From positions 62,001 through 126,000 of the forward strand of contig NZ_KQ948032.1 in assembly GCF_001513965.1 (NCBI RefSeq): a stretch of 64,000 bases of DNA. Reading direction: 5' to 3'. Below the pieces are notes generated by a model. That model ran no database searches, had not been told where the DNA came from, and was given only the letters and a program-made list of their open reading frames with translations. The DNA comes from Streptomyces cellostaticus (GTDB taxonomy: Bacteria > Actinomycetota > Actinomycetes > Streptomycetales > Streptomycetaceae). Position numbers and translations under genes: made by a program. The stretch's first letter is position 1; the number at the start of each line of letters is the position of its first letter. Shown here piece after piece: positions 49,280 to 59,628 of the stretch.

Positions 49280-50287
49280 GTGACGGCGGCGCCGCACCGG
49301 GACCACGGAGCCGAAGAGCTGTGCACCGCCGGAGTGCACTTGTACGCCCAGGCCCTGAGGGACGGTCACCTGCTCGCCGACGAGGCCGGCCAGGCCCCCT
49401 GCCTGACCGGCTTCGGCCTGCTGCACCCGGCCCCCGACGACCCCGCCCGCCTCGAACCCGTCGCCCCAGCCGCCGCCCTGAACCGGCTGCTGCGCGGCTC
49501 CCGGGCCCGGGTCGCGGACGAGTACCGGCGCGAGGAACAGCTGGTGGAGCAGCTCGAGCCGCTGCTGCGGACGGACTGGCCGCAGGCCACCGGCACCGGC
49601 GCCGGCACTCCGCTGCTGCGCCTGCACCGCGGCTCCCAGCGCATCAACCAGGCCCTCACCGAGGTGATGGAGGAGACGTACCAGGAGGTCCTGTGCGTCC
49701 AGCCGCACTTCCCCGGCCTCTCCGGTCCGCGCGGCGAAGCCGTCCGCGAGTTCGCCGCCCGTCGCGACCAGGCACTGCTCGACCGCGGCGGCCGTATCCG
49801 GACCCTCTACCAGCACACGGTGGTCCACCTGCCGGCCATCCACGCCTACAACGAACGGCTCGACGGTGACACCGAGGCCCGCTGCCTGGACGAGCTGACC
49901 GACCGGCTCATCGTCATGGACCGGCGGGTGGCGTTCATCCCGGCCGACGACGAGGGCACGCTCGCGCTGGAGGTACGCCATCCCGCGCTGGTCGGCTACT
50001 TCGCGACCACGTTCGACCGGCTGTGGCGGCTGGCCACCCCCACGTACCCGGAACCGGTCCGCCGCCCCACCCTGAACGGCGTCACCCCGCGCCAGCGCGC
50101 CATCGCCGCCCTCCTCGTGGAGGGCCACACCGACGCCGTCATCGCCGACCGCCTCGGCATGAACGTCCGCACCGCCCGCGACCACATCGCCCGGCTCGCG
50201 GCCACCCTGGGCAGTGAGAGCAGGGCCCAACTCGGTTACCTGATCGCGAGGTCCGGGTCGCTCGAAGCAGAGGAGGCGGGCGGGTGA
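49280..50287 (+). CDS. LuxR-type regulator, paralog 2
   Basis: 335 residues with the same three-part layout: ELCTAGVHLYAQALRDGHL, GSQRINQALTEVMEETYQEVLCVQP, LLDRGGRIRTLYQHTVVHLP, then the helix-turn-helix QRAIAALLVEGHTDAVIADRLGMNVRTARDHIA. I chose GTG 49280, which follows GGAGGAGGTGG; GTG 49241 with GGGAGAG is also possible and would add a Gly run. It overlaps paralog 3 by four bases (GTGA). Confidence 0.82.
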   Translation: MTAAPHRDHGAEELCTAGVHLYAQALRDGHLLADEAGQAPCLTGFGLLHPAPDDPARLEPVAPAAALNRLLRGSRARVADEYRREEQLVEQLEPLLRTDWPQATGTGAGTPLLRLHRGSQRINQALTEVMEETYQEVLCVQPHFPGLSGPRGEAVREFAARRDQALLDRGGRIRTLYQHTVVHLPAIHAYNERLDGDTEARCLDELTDRLIVMDRRVAFIPADDEGTLALEVRHPALVGYFATTFDRLWRLATPTYPEPVRRPTLNGVTPRQRAIAALLVEGHTDAVIADRLGMNVRTARDHIARLAATLGSESRAQLGYLIARSGSLEAEEAGG

Positions 50288-51264
50288 GCCACTGCGAGCA
50301 CGAGATCGAGGAGCTGTGCGAGGCGGGCGCCAAGCGGTACGAACAGGCCCTGCGGGACGGCTCCCTGCGGGCCGAGGACGCGGCGGACGCCCCCTGCCTG
50401 ACCGCCCTCGGGCTGCTGCACCCGGCCCTCGACGACCTCGAACGCCTCGAACCCGTCGCCCCCGCCGCCCTGTTGAACCACCTCCTGCGCGGCTCGCGCG
50501 CCCGCATCGCCGAGGAACGCCGCCGCGAGGACCGCCTGGTGGCGCTGTTCGAGCCCCTGCTGCAGGCCGCGACGGAGCCCGGCACCCACACCGACACCCC
50601 CACCCTGCGGATCCTCAGCGGCACCGAACGCATCAACAGCGCCATCGGCGACGCCATGGCCGAGGCGGACCAGGAAGTGCTCTGCGTCCAGCCCAGAATC
50701 CACTACAACGACGAGCGCGGCCGGGTCGCGCAGACGGTCGCCAGGGAGCGCGACCAGGCACTGCTCGACCGGGGCGGCCGTCTGCGCACCCTCTACCAGC
50801 ACACCCAGCGCCATGTGCCGCTCGTCCTCGCCCAGTACGACGAGCTGCGCGGGGACGCGGAGGCGCGCACCCTGGACGAGGTGCCGGACCGGCTCATCCT
50901 GGTCGACCGCACGGTGGCGTTCATCCCCGCCGGGGACGACGGCCGGCTCGCCCTGGAGGTGCGCCACCCGGCGCTGATCCGGTTCTTCGCGACGGCCTTC
51001 GACCGGCTGTGGCGCCTCGCCGTCCCCATGTACCCGCAGGCCGTCCGGCGCCCCACCCTGAACGGCATCACCCCCCGCGGGCGCGCCATCGCCGCCCTTC
51101 TCGTGGAGGGCCACACCGACGCCGTCATCGCCGACCGCCTGGGCATGAACATCCGCACCGCCCGCGTCCACATCGCCAAGCTCGCCGCCACCCTCGGCAG
51201 CGAGAGCCGCACCCAGCTCGGCTATCTCATCGCCCGGTCGGGGATTCTTGATCAGGAACCCTGA
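50284..51264 (+). CDS. LuxR-type regulator, paralog 3
   Basis: 326 residues, closest to paralog 2: EELCEAGAKRYEQALRDGSL, GTERINSAIGDAMAEADQEVLCVQP, LLDRGGRLRTLYQHTQRHVP, and the same helix-turn-helix with GMNIRTARVHIAKLAATLG. The GTG start overlaps the stop of paralog 2. Its 3' end overlaps the end of convergent paralog 4 by 38 bases, so each message is antisense to the other there. Confidence 0.84.
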   Translation: MSHCEHEIEELCEAGAKRYEQALRDGSLRAEDAADAPCLTALGLLHPALDDLERLEPVAPAALLNHLLRGSRARIAEERRREDRLVALFEPLLQAATEPGTHTDTPTLRILSGTERINSAIGDAMAEADQEVLCVQPRIHYNDERGRVAQTVARERDQALLDRGGRLRTLYQHTQRHVPLVLAQYDELRGDAEARTLDEVPDRLILVDRTVAFIPAGDDGRLALEVRHPALIRFFATAFDRLWRLAVPMYPQAVRRPTLNGITPRGRAIAALLVEGHTDAVIADRLGMNIRTARVHIAKLAATLGSESRTQLGYLIARSGILDQEP

Positions 51265-52279
51265 GCACGGCGGGCGCGGCCTGCGGGCCGGTGTGCGGGG
51301 GCTCGTCCAGGCCCACCTGGGCGATGCGCACGCCCAGTTGGGTACGGCTCGCCGCGCCGAGGGTGTCCGACAGACGGGCGATGTGGGCCCGGCAGGTACG
51401 GACGCTGATGCCGAGCCGCTCGGCGATCACCGCGTCCTGGTGGCCCTCCGCGAGCAGCGCGGCGATGGCCCGCTCGCGGTGCGAGATGCCCTCGATGCCG
51501 CTGTCGGGGAGGGAAGCGGTCAGCGGCAGCGCCAGGCGCCACAGCCGTTCGAAGACCGTGACCAGGTATGCGACCAGAGCCGGGTGGCGCAGCTCCAGGG
51601 CCATCGTGCGCTCGGTGTTGGCGGGGATGAAGGCGACCGTGCGGTCGAACAGGATCAGCCGGTCCGGCACCTCGTCCAGGGTGCGCGCCTCGACCGCGTC
51701 ACCCATCAGCTCCAGGTAGTTGAGCAGCCCCTGCCCGTGCCGGGCCACGTGCGTGTACAGGGCGCGCATGTGCACGCCCCGGCCGCGCAGGTCCAGCGCC
51801 CGGTGCAGTCCCTCGGTCAGCTCGTCCTCCCGCCGGATGCCGCCGGGCTGCACGATCAGCACCTCGGTGGTGCATGCCTCGGTCGCCTCGTCCATCGCGG
51901 CCTGGATGCGGGAGAGCCCGTCCAGCACCCGGATGGCCGTGCCCTCGCCCGGTGCCGACAGCGCCTGCAACCGGCTGCCGAGACCGGCGTACCAGTCGAA
52001 GGCGGCCACCGCCGAGCCCACCCGCCGCTGGCTCTCCTTGACCTCGTCGTAGACCCCGCGCAGCAGCCGGGTCATCACCTCCTGCGGGGAGGTGGGCACC
52101 AGCCAGTCCATGTCGTCGGGGTCGGGGTGCAGCAGGGCCAGGTCCAGCAGGCAGGGCACTGCCTCCGCGTCCGTGCGCGGCACCCGTCCCCGGCGTACGG
52201 CCCGGGAATACACGCGGTCCCCGGCCCCGCACAGCCGGTCGGCACCGTGTGGATGCTCCTCCGTTCCGTGCCCGGCCAT
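51227..52279 (-). CDS. LuxR-type regulator, paralog 4 (convergent)
   Basis: 350 residues. GADRLCGAGDRVYSRAVRRGRV, GLSRIQAAMDEATEACTTEVLIVQP, LRGRGVHMRALYTHVARHG, and the helix-turn-helix RERAIAALLAEGHQDAVIAERLGISVRTCRAHIA. It is more divergent from the other three than they are from one another. ATG 52279 is the best start; the frame is open a little further up. It is separately transcribed toward paralog 3. Confidence 0.82.
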   Translation of the reverse strand: MAGHGTEEHPHGADRLCGAGDRVYSRAVRRGRVPRTDAEAVPCLLDLALLHPDPDDMDWLVPTSPQEVMTRLLRGVYDEVKESQRRVGSAVAAFDWYAGLGSRLQALSAPGEGTAIRVLDGLSRIQAAMDEATEACTTEVLIVQPGGIRREDELTEGLHRALDLRGRGVHMRALYTHVARHGQGLLNYLELMGDAVEARTLDEVPDRLILFDRTVAFIPANTERTMALELRHPALVAYLVTVFERLWRLALPLTASLPDSGIEGISHRERAIAALLAEGHQDAVIAERLGISVRTCRAHIARLSDTLGAASRTQLGVRIAQVGLDEPPHTGPQAAPAVLRVPDQESPTGR

Positions 52280-52715
52280 CGCCCATTCCACCCCCGGCTT
52301 GCTGCCACTTCCGCAGCGCAACTATGCGCGGCCCGGACCGGGTCCGCAACACGGCTCGCTGGGCCGCGGGGGCCAAAAACCGGCGCTATGACCTGTTTTG
52401 GTACCGGCTCCGCCCGTCGCATTGCAACAAGATGATGGTGGTGGCGCGCACGTCACGGGGGCATCGTTGGTCCCGCTTCCCCCAGGTGCTCCAGCACCTG
52501 GAGCGGCCCTGGCCGGACACCCCCCGTTCGGCCGGGGCCGATGTATCGCGCCCACGGGGGTGGCGCGATGCGAGAGGGCCGCTCGGCACGTGACGCGGCG
52601 ACGGTCGAATACCCGCCGACGGTCGCCGCGTCTCGTGCCGACCTCGGGCACGCCTGTCCCGCACGCGCGGGTGACGTCCGCTCCCGCGCCGCGGTTGACC
52701 GGGCCGCGCCGCCCG
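52280..52715. other. Intergenic region with hairpins
   Basis: 436 bases between the start of paralog 4 and the end of the sugar-binding gene. They hold the near-perfect palindrome CCAGGTGCTCCAGCACCTGG (52482-52501) and a hairpin at 52545-52569 (ATCGCGCC and complement). Either could end the sugar-binding transcript. No gene is visible. Confidence 0.55.
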
Positions 52716-53834
52716 CTACCTCAGGCCGATCGCCGCGCAGGCCGCCTTGTACTTGGCGGTGCAGATCTCTCCGACGGTGTAGATCCCGTCCGAGATGACG
52801 GTGTCCTTGATCTTGCTCTTGGTCAGGGCGCTCACCTGGACCAGCTTGGACGGGATGTCCTTGTCGGTGGGGCTGTCCACCTTGTCCTGGGTGAGGGCGT
52901 CGAACTGGATGTCCTTGCCCTGCACCTTGGTGACGGCCATCTGGGCGGCGGCCTCGGCCTCGTCCGGGTAGGACTTGTAGACGCTCATGTACTGCTCACC
53001 GGCGACGACCCGCTGCACCGCGTCCAGTTCGGAGTCCTGACCGGTGATCGGGGGCAGCTTGGTGACACCGGCCGCCTCCAGGGCCTTGATGACGCCGCCG
53101 GCCATGCCGTCGTTGGCGGCGTAGACCGCGGCGATGTTGTTCTTGCCGATCTTGCTGATCGCCTCGGTCATCTCGGCCTGGGCGTTCTCCGGCTTCCAGT
53201 CCTTGGTGTCGAAGCTCGCCGCGATGTCCACCTTGCCGTTCAGCTCGGAGAGCGCGCCCTGCTTGAACTGCTTGGCGTTCGGGTCGGTGGGCGAGCCGTT
53301 CACCATGACGACCTTGTCGGAGGTGTCGACGTTCGACCCCAGCGCCTCCAGCACCGAACGGCCCTGCACCTCGCCGACCAGCTCGTTGTCGAAGGAGATG
53401 TAGGCGTCGATCGGACCCTCGGCCAGCCGGTCGTAGGCGATGACCGGAATGCCCGCGTCCTTGGCCTTCTTCACCTCGCCGGCGATGGCGTGCGAGTCGA
53501 CCGCGTCGAGCAGGATGATGTCGACCTTGTCGTCGATCATCTGCTGCAACTGGCCGGCCTGCCGGGCGGCGTCCGCGTTGGCGTTGGCGTACTCGACCTT
53601 GCCCCGCTTGTTGGTCAGGTCGGAGACCTTGCTCTTGATGATGGGGTAGTCGAACTTGTCGTAGCGGGTGTTCGCCTTCTCCGGCAGCAGCAGCCCGATG
53701 GTGACGTCGTCGCCCTTCGTCGGGCTCGCGCTCGCGCCGTCCCCCGTCGCGTTCAGCACGCCGCAGCCGGCGAGCGAGAGGGTCATCGTGGACGCGGCCA
53801 CGGATATGGCGATACGGCGCATTCGGGGGCTCAC
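52716..53834 (-). CDS. ABC sugar-binding lipoprotein
   Basis: 372 residues. The signal peptide ends in the lipobox LAGC, so the protein is membrane-tethered. The body has the two-lobe periplasmic-binding fold of the xylose/ribose type: LLLPEKANTRYDKFDYPIIK, DVIILLDAVDSHAIA-like central strands, AVYAANDGMAGGVIKALEAAG and PPITGQDSELDAVQRV. No permease or ATPase gene is beside it, so the transporter partners are elsewhere or lost. The start is GTG 53834 or ATG 53822. Confidence 0.9.
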   Translation of the reverse strand: MSPRMRRIAISVAASTMTLSLAGCGVLNATGDGASASPTKGDDVTIGLLLPEKANTRYDKFDYPIIKSKVSDLTNKRGKVEYANANADAARQAGQLQQMIDDKVDIILLDAVDSHAIAGEVKKAKDAGIPVIAYDRLAEGPIDAYISFDNELVGEVQGRSVLEALGSNVDTSDKVVMVNGSPTDPNAKQFKQGALSELNGKVDIAASFDTKDWKPENAQAEMTEAISKIGKNNIAAVYAANDGMAGGVIKALEAAGVTKLPPITGQDSELDAVQRVVAGEQYMSVYKSYPDEAEAAAQMAVTKVQGKDIQFDALTQDKVDSPTDKDIPSKLVQVSALTKSKIKDTVISDGIYTVGEICTAKYKAACAAIGLR

Positions 53835-54138
53835 TTCAGGTGCGTTCCGGACGTGGGTGCTGCTTTACGACCCAGGTGTCTGAAAAGACAACGCGGAGCC
53901 GCCACCCGGCGTCAAGGAGAACTACTTAACGAGTGCGCAACAGCACGCTCCGCTGCACCTGTGAAGAAAAATCGGAACCCCCTCCAAACACCCTTTACGG
54001 ACCCTCCATCCAAGAGAAGTTCAAGGAAGGGCAAAGATACGGCCGGGTCCTGCCACCGCGTCCGGACCCGGACGCGCCGCAGGGGCCCGGCGGTTCCCAT
54101 GAACCTCCGGGCCCCTGCGGGCTCTGCTCAGACGCTGT
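53835..54138. other. Intergenic region between hspR and the sugar-binding gene
   Basis: 304 bases. They contain the hspR terminator (54077-54120) and presumably the promoter of the sugar-binding gene. A stretch at 53960-54040 is comparatively AT-rich. No gene is visible. Confidence 0.5.
54077..54120 (-). terminator. Terminator of the dnaK operon
   Basis: CCGCAGGGGCCCGG pairs with CCGGGCCCCTGCGG, 14 pairs, around a 16-base loop. It starts 19 bases past the hspR stop. Confidence 0.85.
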
Positions 54139-54594
54139 TCAGTCCTGCTGCTGCCGCTTGGGCCGCCACACCACCAGCGCGCTGGTCTGCTGCACCTCCT
54201 GGTACGGAACCAGGTCGCGGCGGTAGGAGGCGTGGACGGCGGCCTCGCGCTGCTGCATCGCGGCCGCCGCGCCGTCCAGGGCCGCCCCCAGCTCCGCGAC
54301 GCGGGACTGGAGCGCGGCGACCTGGTTCTCCAGTTCGATGATGCGCTTGATTCCGGCCAGGTTGATGCCCTCGTCCTGCGACAGCGCCTGCACCTGGCGG
54401 AGCAGTTCGATGTCGCGGGCCGAGTAGCGACGGCCCCGCCCGGCGGTGCGGTCCGGGGAGACCAGACCGAGGCGGTCGTACTGGCGCAGCGTCTGCGGGT
54501 GGAGTCCGGAGAGCTGGGCCGCCACCGAGATGACGTAGACCGGGGTCTCCTCGGTCAGTTCATAGGGATTCCGTCGACGGCCTGAAGTGTCCAT
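54139..54594 (-). CDS. hspR: HspR heat-shock repressor (MerR family)
   Basis: 151 residues. A MerR helix-turn-helix (VYVISVAAQLSGLHPQTLRQYDRLGL, about 18-43) is followed by the wing and a coiled-coil region (IKRIIELENQVAALQSRVAELG). It binds HAIR repeats with DnaK as co-repressor and controls the dnaK operon and clpB. The ATG at 54594 lies nine bases past the dnaJ stop; an upstream in-frame TTG overlapping that stop is less likely. It is the last gene of the dnaK operon. Confidence 0.95.
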   Translation of the reverse strand: MDTSGRRRNPYELTEETPVYVISVAAQLSGLHPQTLRQYDRLGLVSPDRTAGRGRRYSARDIELLRQVQALSQDEGINLAGIKRIIELENQVAALQSRVAELGAALDGAAAAMQQREAAVHASYRRDLVPYQEVQQTSALVVWRPKRQQQD

Positions 54595-54602
54595 GGCAGC
54601 TC

Positions 54603-55772
54603 TCAATCTCCCTTCGCGGCCTCGAACAGCTCCGCCCGCGGGTCCTCGCCCGCGGTCGCCTCGCGATACGCCTCCAGTGCGTCACGAGCCTTCCCCGCCA
54701 CGTCCTTCGGGACACTCACCTCGACGGTGACCAGCAGATCGCCGCGGGTGCCGTCCTTGCGGACCGCGCCCTTGCCCCGGGCGCGCATGGTGCGGCCGTT
54801 GGGCGTGCCGGGCGGCAGCTTCAGGGTGACGGCCGGACCACCGAGGGTCGGGACCCGCACCTCGCCGCCGAGGGCCGCCTCCGCGAACGTCACCGGCACG
54901 GTGACGGTGAGGTTGTCGCCCTTGCGCCCGAACACCGGGTGCTCGCCGACGTGGACCATCACATACAGGTCGCCCGCCGGTCCGCCCCGCTCGCCGGGCG
55001 CGCCCTTGCCGCGCAGCCGGATCCGCTGCCCGTCGGTCACCCCGGCCGGGATACGGACCTGCATGGTGCGCGACGACTTGGCGCGGCCGCTGCCCTTGCA
55101 CTCCAGGCAGGGGTGCTCGGCGATCAGACCGCGGCCCTTGCAGTCGGGGCACGGGTCGGTGAGCGAGAACCCGCCGCCCGAGCCCCGCGCGACCTGCCCG
55201 GTGCCGACGCAGGTCGGGCACACCCGCGGTGTGCCGTTCTTGTCGCCGGTGCCCGAGCAGGCCTTGCAGGGCGCCTGGGAGGACATCCTGAGGGGCACCG
55301 TGGCGCCCTCGATGGCCTCCGTGAAGCTCAGCGTGACCTCGGACTCGATGTCCTGGCCGCGCCGGGGCTGGGTGCGGGTGCCCGTGCCGCCGCCGCGGTT
55401 GAACAGGCCCCCGAAGACGTCACCGAGTCCGCCGCCGAAGCCTCCGCTCTGGGCGGTGCCTCCTCCTCCGAAGAGGTCGCCCAGGTCGAAGTTGTAGGAG
55501 CCGCCGGCGCCCGGCCCGGGGCGGAAGCCGCCGTTGCCGAACAGGGCGCGTGCCTCGTCGTACTCCTTGCGCTTCTTCGGGTCGCCGAGGATGTCGTTCG
55601 CCTCGGAGATCTCCTTGAAGCGCTCCTCCGCCTTGGCGTTGCCCTTGTTGGCGTCCGGGTGGAACTCGCGGGCGAGCTTCCGGTACGCCTTCTTGATCTC
55701 GGCCTCGGTGGCGTCCTTGGGGACGCCGAGGACCTTGTAGAAGTCCTTCTCGATGAAGTCCTTGGTGCTCAT
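54603..55772 (-). CDS. dnaJ: DnaJ chaperone (Hsp40)
   Basis: 389 residues. J domain with HPD at 38-40, a Gly/Phe-rich linker (about 75-130), the zinc domain with four Cys-x-x-Cys motifs (CKACSGTG, CPTCVGTG, CPDCKGRG, CLECKGSG), then the two beta domains. It delivers clients to DnaK and stimulates its ATPase. It lies between grpE (36 bases) and hspR (nine bases). Confidence 0.98.
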   Translation of the reverse strand: MSTKDFIEKDFYKVLGVPKDATEAEIKKAYRKLAREFHPDANKGNAKAEERFKEISEANDILGDPKKRKEYDEARALFGNGGFRPGPGAGGSYNFDLGDLFGGGGTAQSGGFGGGLGDVFGGLFNRGGGTGTRTQPRRGQDIESEVTLSFTEAIEGATVPLRMSSQAPCKACSGTGDKNGTPRVCPTCVGTGQVARGSGGGFSLTDPCPDCKGRGLIAEHPCLECKGSGRAKSSRTMQVRIPAGVTDGQRIRLRGKGAPGERGGPAGDLYVMVHVGEHPVFGRKGDNLTVTVPVTFAEAALGGEVRVPTLGGPAVTLKLPPGTPNGRTMRARGKGAVRKDGTRGDLLVTVEVSVPKDVAGKARDALEAYREATAGEDPRAELFEAAKGD

Positions 55773-55808
55773 CCCCGACGTCCCTCCTCCCTGTCTTCAG
55801 TGATTACG

Positions 55809-58379
<2,571 letters not shown>

Positions 58380-58383
58380 CAGA

Positions 58384-58404
58384 CCTGAGTCAGCAGGACT
58401 CAAC
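58384..58404. promoter_or_regulatory. HAIR element 2 at dnaK
   Basis: CCTGAGT-CAGCAGG-ACTCAAC, two changes from the consensus, just upstream of the -35. A second site is consistent with the multiple repeats known at dnaK in Streptomyces. Confidence 0.75.
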
Positions 58405-58406
58405 TC

Positions 58407-59435
58407 TTATCCGTTCCTTACACGCAACTGCCCTCTGACCTGCGTGGATGTGTCCCTGCGACGCGGCTGAGGCAGTTGAACAGGCACCCGAAAGAGTACG
58501 AGCGCGGCGAAGAGCACCCCTCCGGCCACCCACAGCACGGCCCCCTCCCCCGTCCACCCGGTGTGCACGAGCACCCCCACGAGCACCGCGGAGAAGGAAG
58601 CGGCGCCCAGCAGCACGACGGCACCCTGGGGCGTGAGCCCGAGCCGCCGCAGCCGGTGTGCGAGGTGGTCCGGGCCGCGCCGGAGCAGCGGCCGGCGGGC
58701 CGTGCTGCGCGCGAGGAGCACGAGCAGGAAGTCGGCGGCGGCGACGGCGCCGAGACAGAACAGCACGCCTGTGGTGGGCCCCAGCGCGTACCCCGCGCGC
58801 GTGAAGACGGCGGCCGAGGAGAGCAGAAACCCCGTGAACAGCGACCCGGAGGCCCCGAGCCCCACCCGCGCGGGATGCCAGTTGTGCATCAGGAAGCCGG
58901 TGAGGGCGGCGGCGAACACGCTGAGCAGCACGGCGAGCCCGTCCATCACCTCGGCGGCGGCGACGGCCCCCGCCCCGAAGGCGGTGATCACCCCGACCGT
59001 TCCGGCCAGCCCGTCGGCATGGTCGAGCCCCTTGAAGGCGAGCGAGGCGAAGACGATCCAGCCGATGGCCAGGATCCCGCCCCAGAAGCCCGTCTCGTCG
59101 TACGGCACGACACAGGCCGCCGCCACGGCCGTACCGGCGACCAGGACCCGCGCCCGCAGCCGCCACACGTCGGCGACCAGCCCCAGCAGGGCGACGGCCG
59201 CGCCGGCCACGAGCAGCTCGCCGACCCCGTCGCCGAGCGGAGCGACCTTCGTCCACTCCCCCGCCCAGGCGACCAGACAGGTGACAGCCACGACGGCCAC
59301 CCCTCCGAGCACCGGCAGAGGCCGCTGCCGCCGCCGGTCGAGAATCCCCGCACGCAGAGCGGGCACCCGGAGCAGCGCCGCGAGCACGGCGGTGAGGAGA
59401 AGGGCGGCGGAGGCCGCGGCGATCCCGTATAGCAC
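58407..59435 (-). CDS. MraY/WecA-like membrane sugar-phosphate transferase, altered active site
   Basis: 342 residues with about ten membrane spans. The aspartate motif LDHADGLAG (usual form D-N-x-D-G-L) is kept in part. The G-D-x-G-S motif has become GASGS, which loses the usual catalytic Asp, and the His block is HLAHRL. It may transfer a sugar phosphate to a polyprenyl carrier, but catalysis is uncertain. GTG 59435 is the start. It ends close to the dnaK promoter and is not part of the dnaK operon. Confidence 0.7.
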   Translation of the reverse strand: MLYGIAAASAALLLTAVLAALLRVPALRAGILDRRRQRPLPVLGGVAVVAVTCLVAWAGEWTKVAPLGDGVGELLVAGAAVALLGLVADVWRLRARVLVAGTAVAAACVVPYDETGFWGGILAIGWIVFASLAFKGLDHADGLAGTVGVITAFGAGAVAAAEVMDGLAVLLSVFAAALTGFLMHNWHPARVGLGASGSLFTGFLLSSAAVFTRAGYALGPTTGVLFCLGAVAAADFLLVLLARSTARRPLLRRGPDHLAHRLRRLGLTPQGAVVLLGAASFSAVLVGVLVHTGWTGEGAVLWVAGGVLFAALVLFRVPVQLPQPRRRDTSTQVRGQLRVRNG

Positions 59436-59628
59436 GGCTCTAAGTTAGGCGCGAATGTAGCAATTCGGTACGAATAACACGATCAGATCGCCTGTCGGCT
59501 CAGGCTCCCCTCAGCGACCCAGATCACCTCGCTCCTGGCTACAGTGCGAGGAAGGATGCAGGTAGTCTCAGACGGACTGCATAAGTTACCGCTTAGTAAT
59601 CTCCCTCGCAGGCCCGAGGAGCCCCGAA

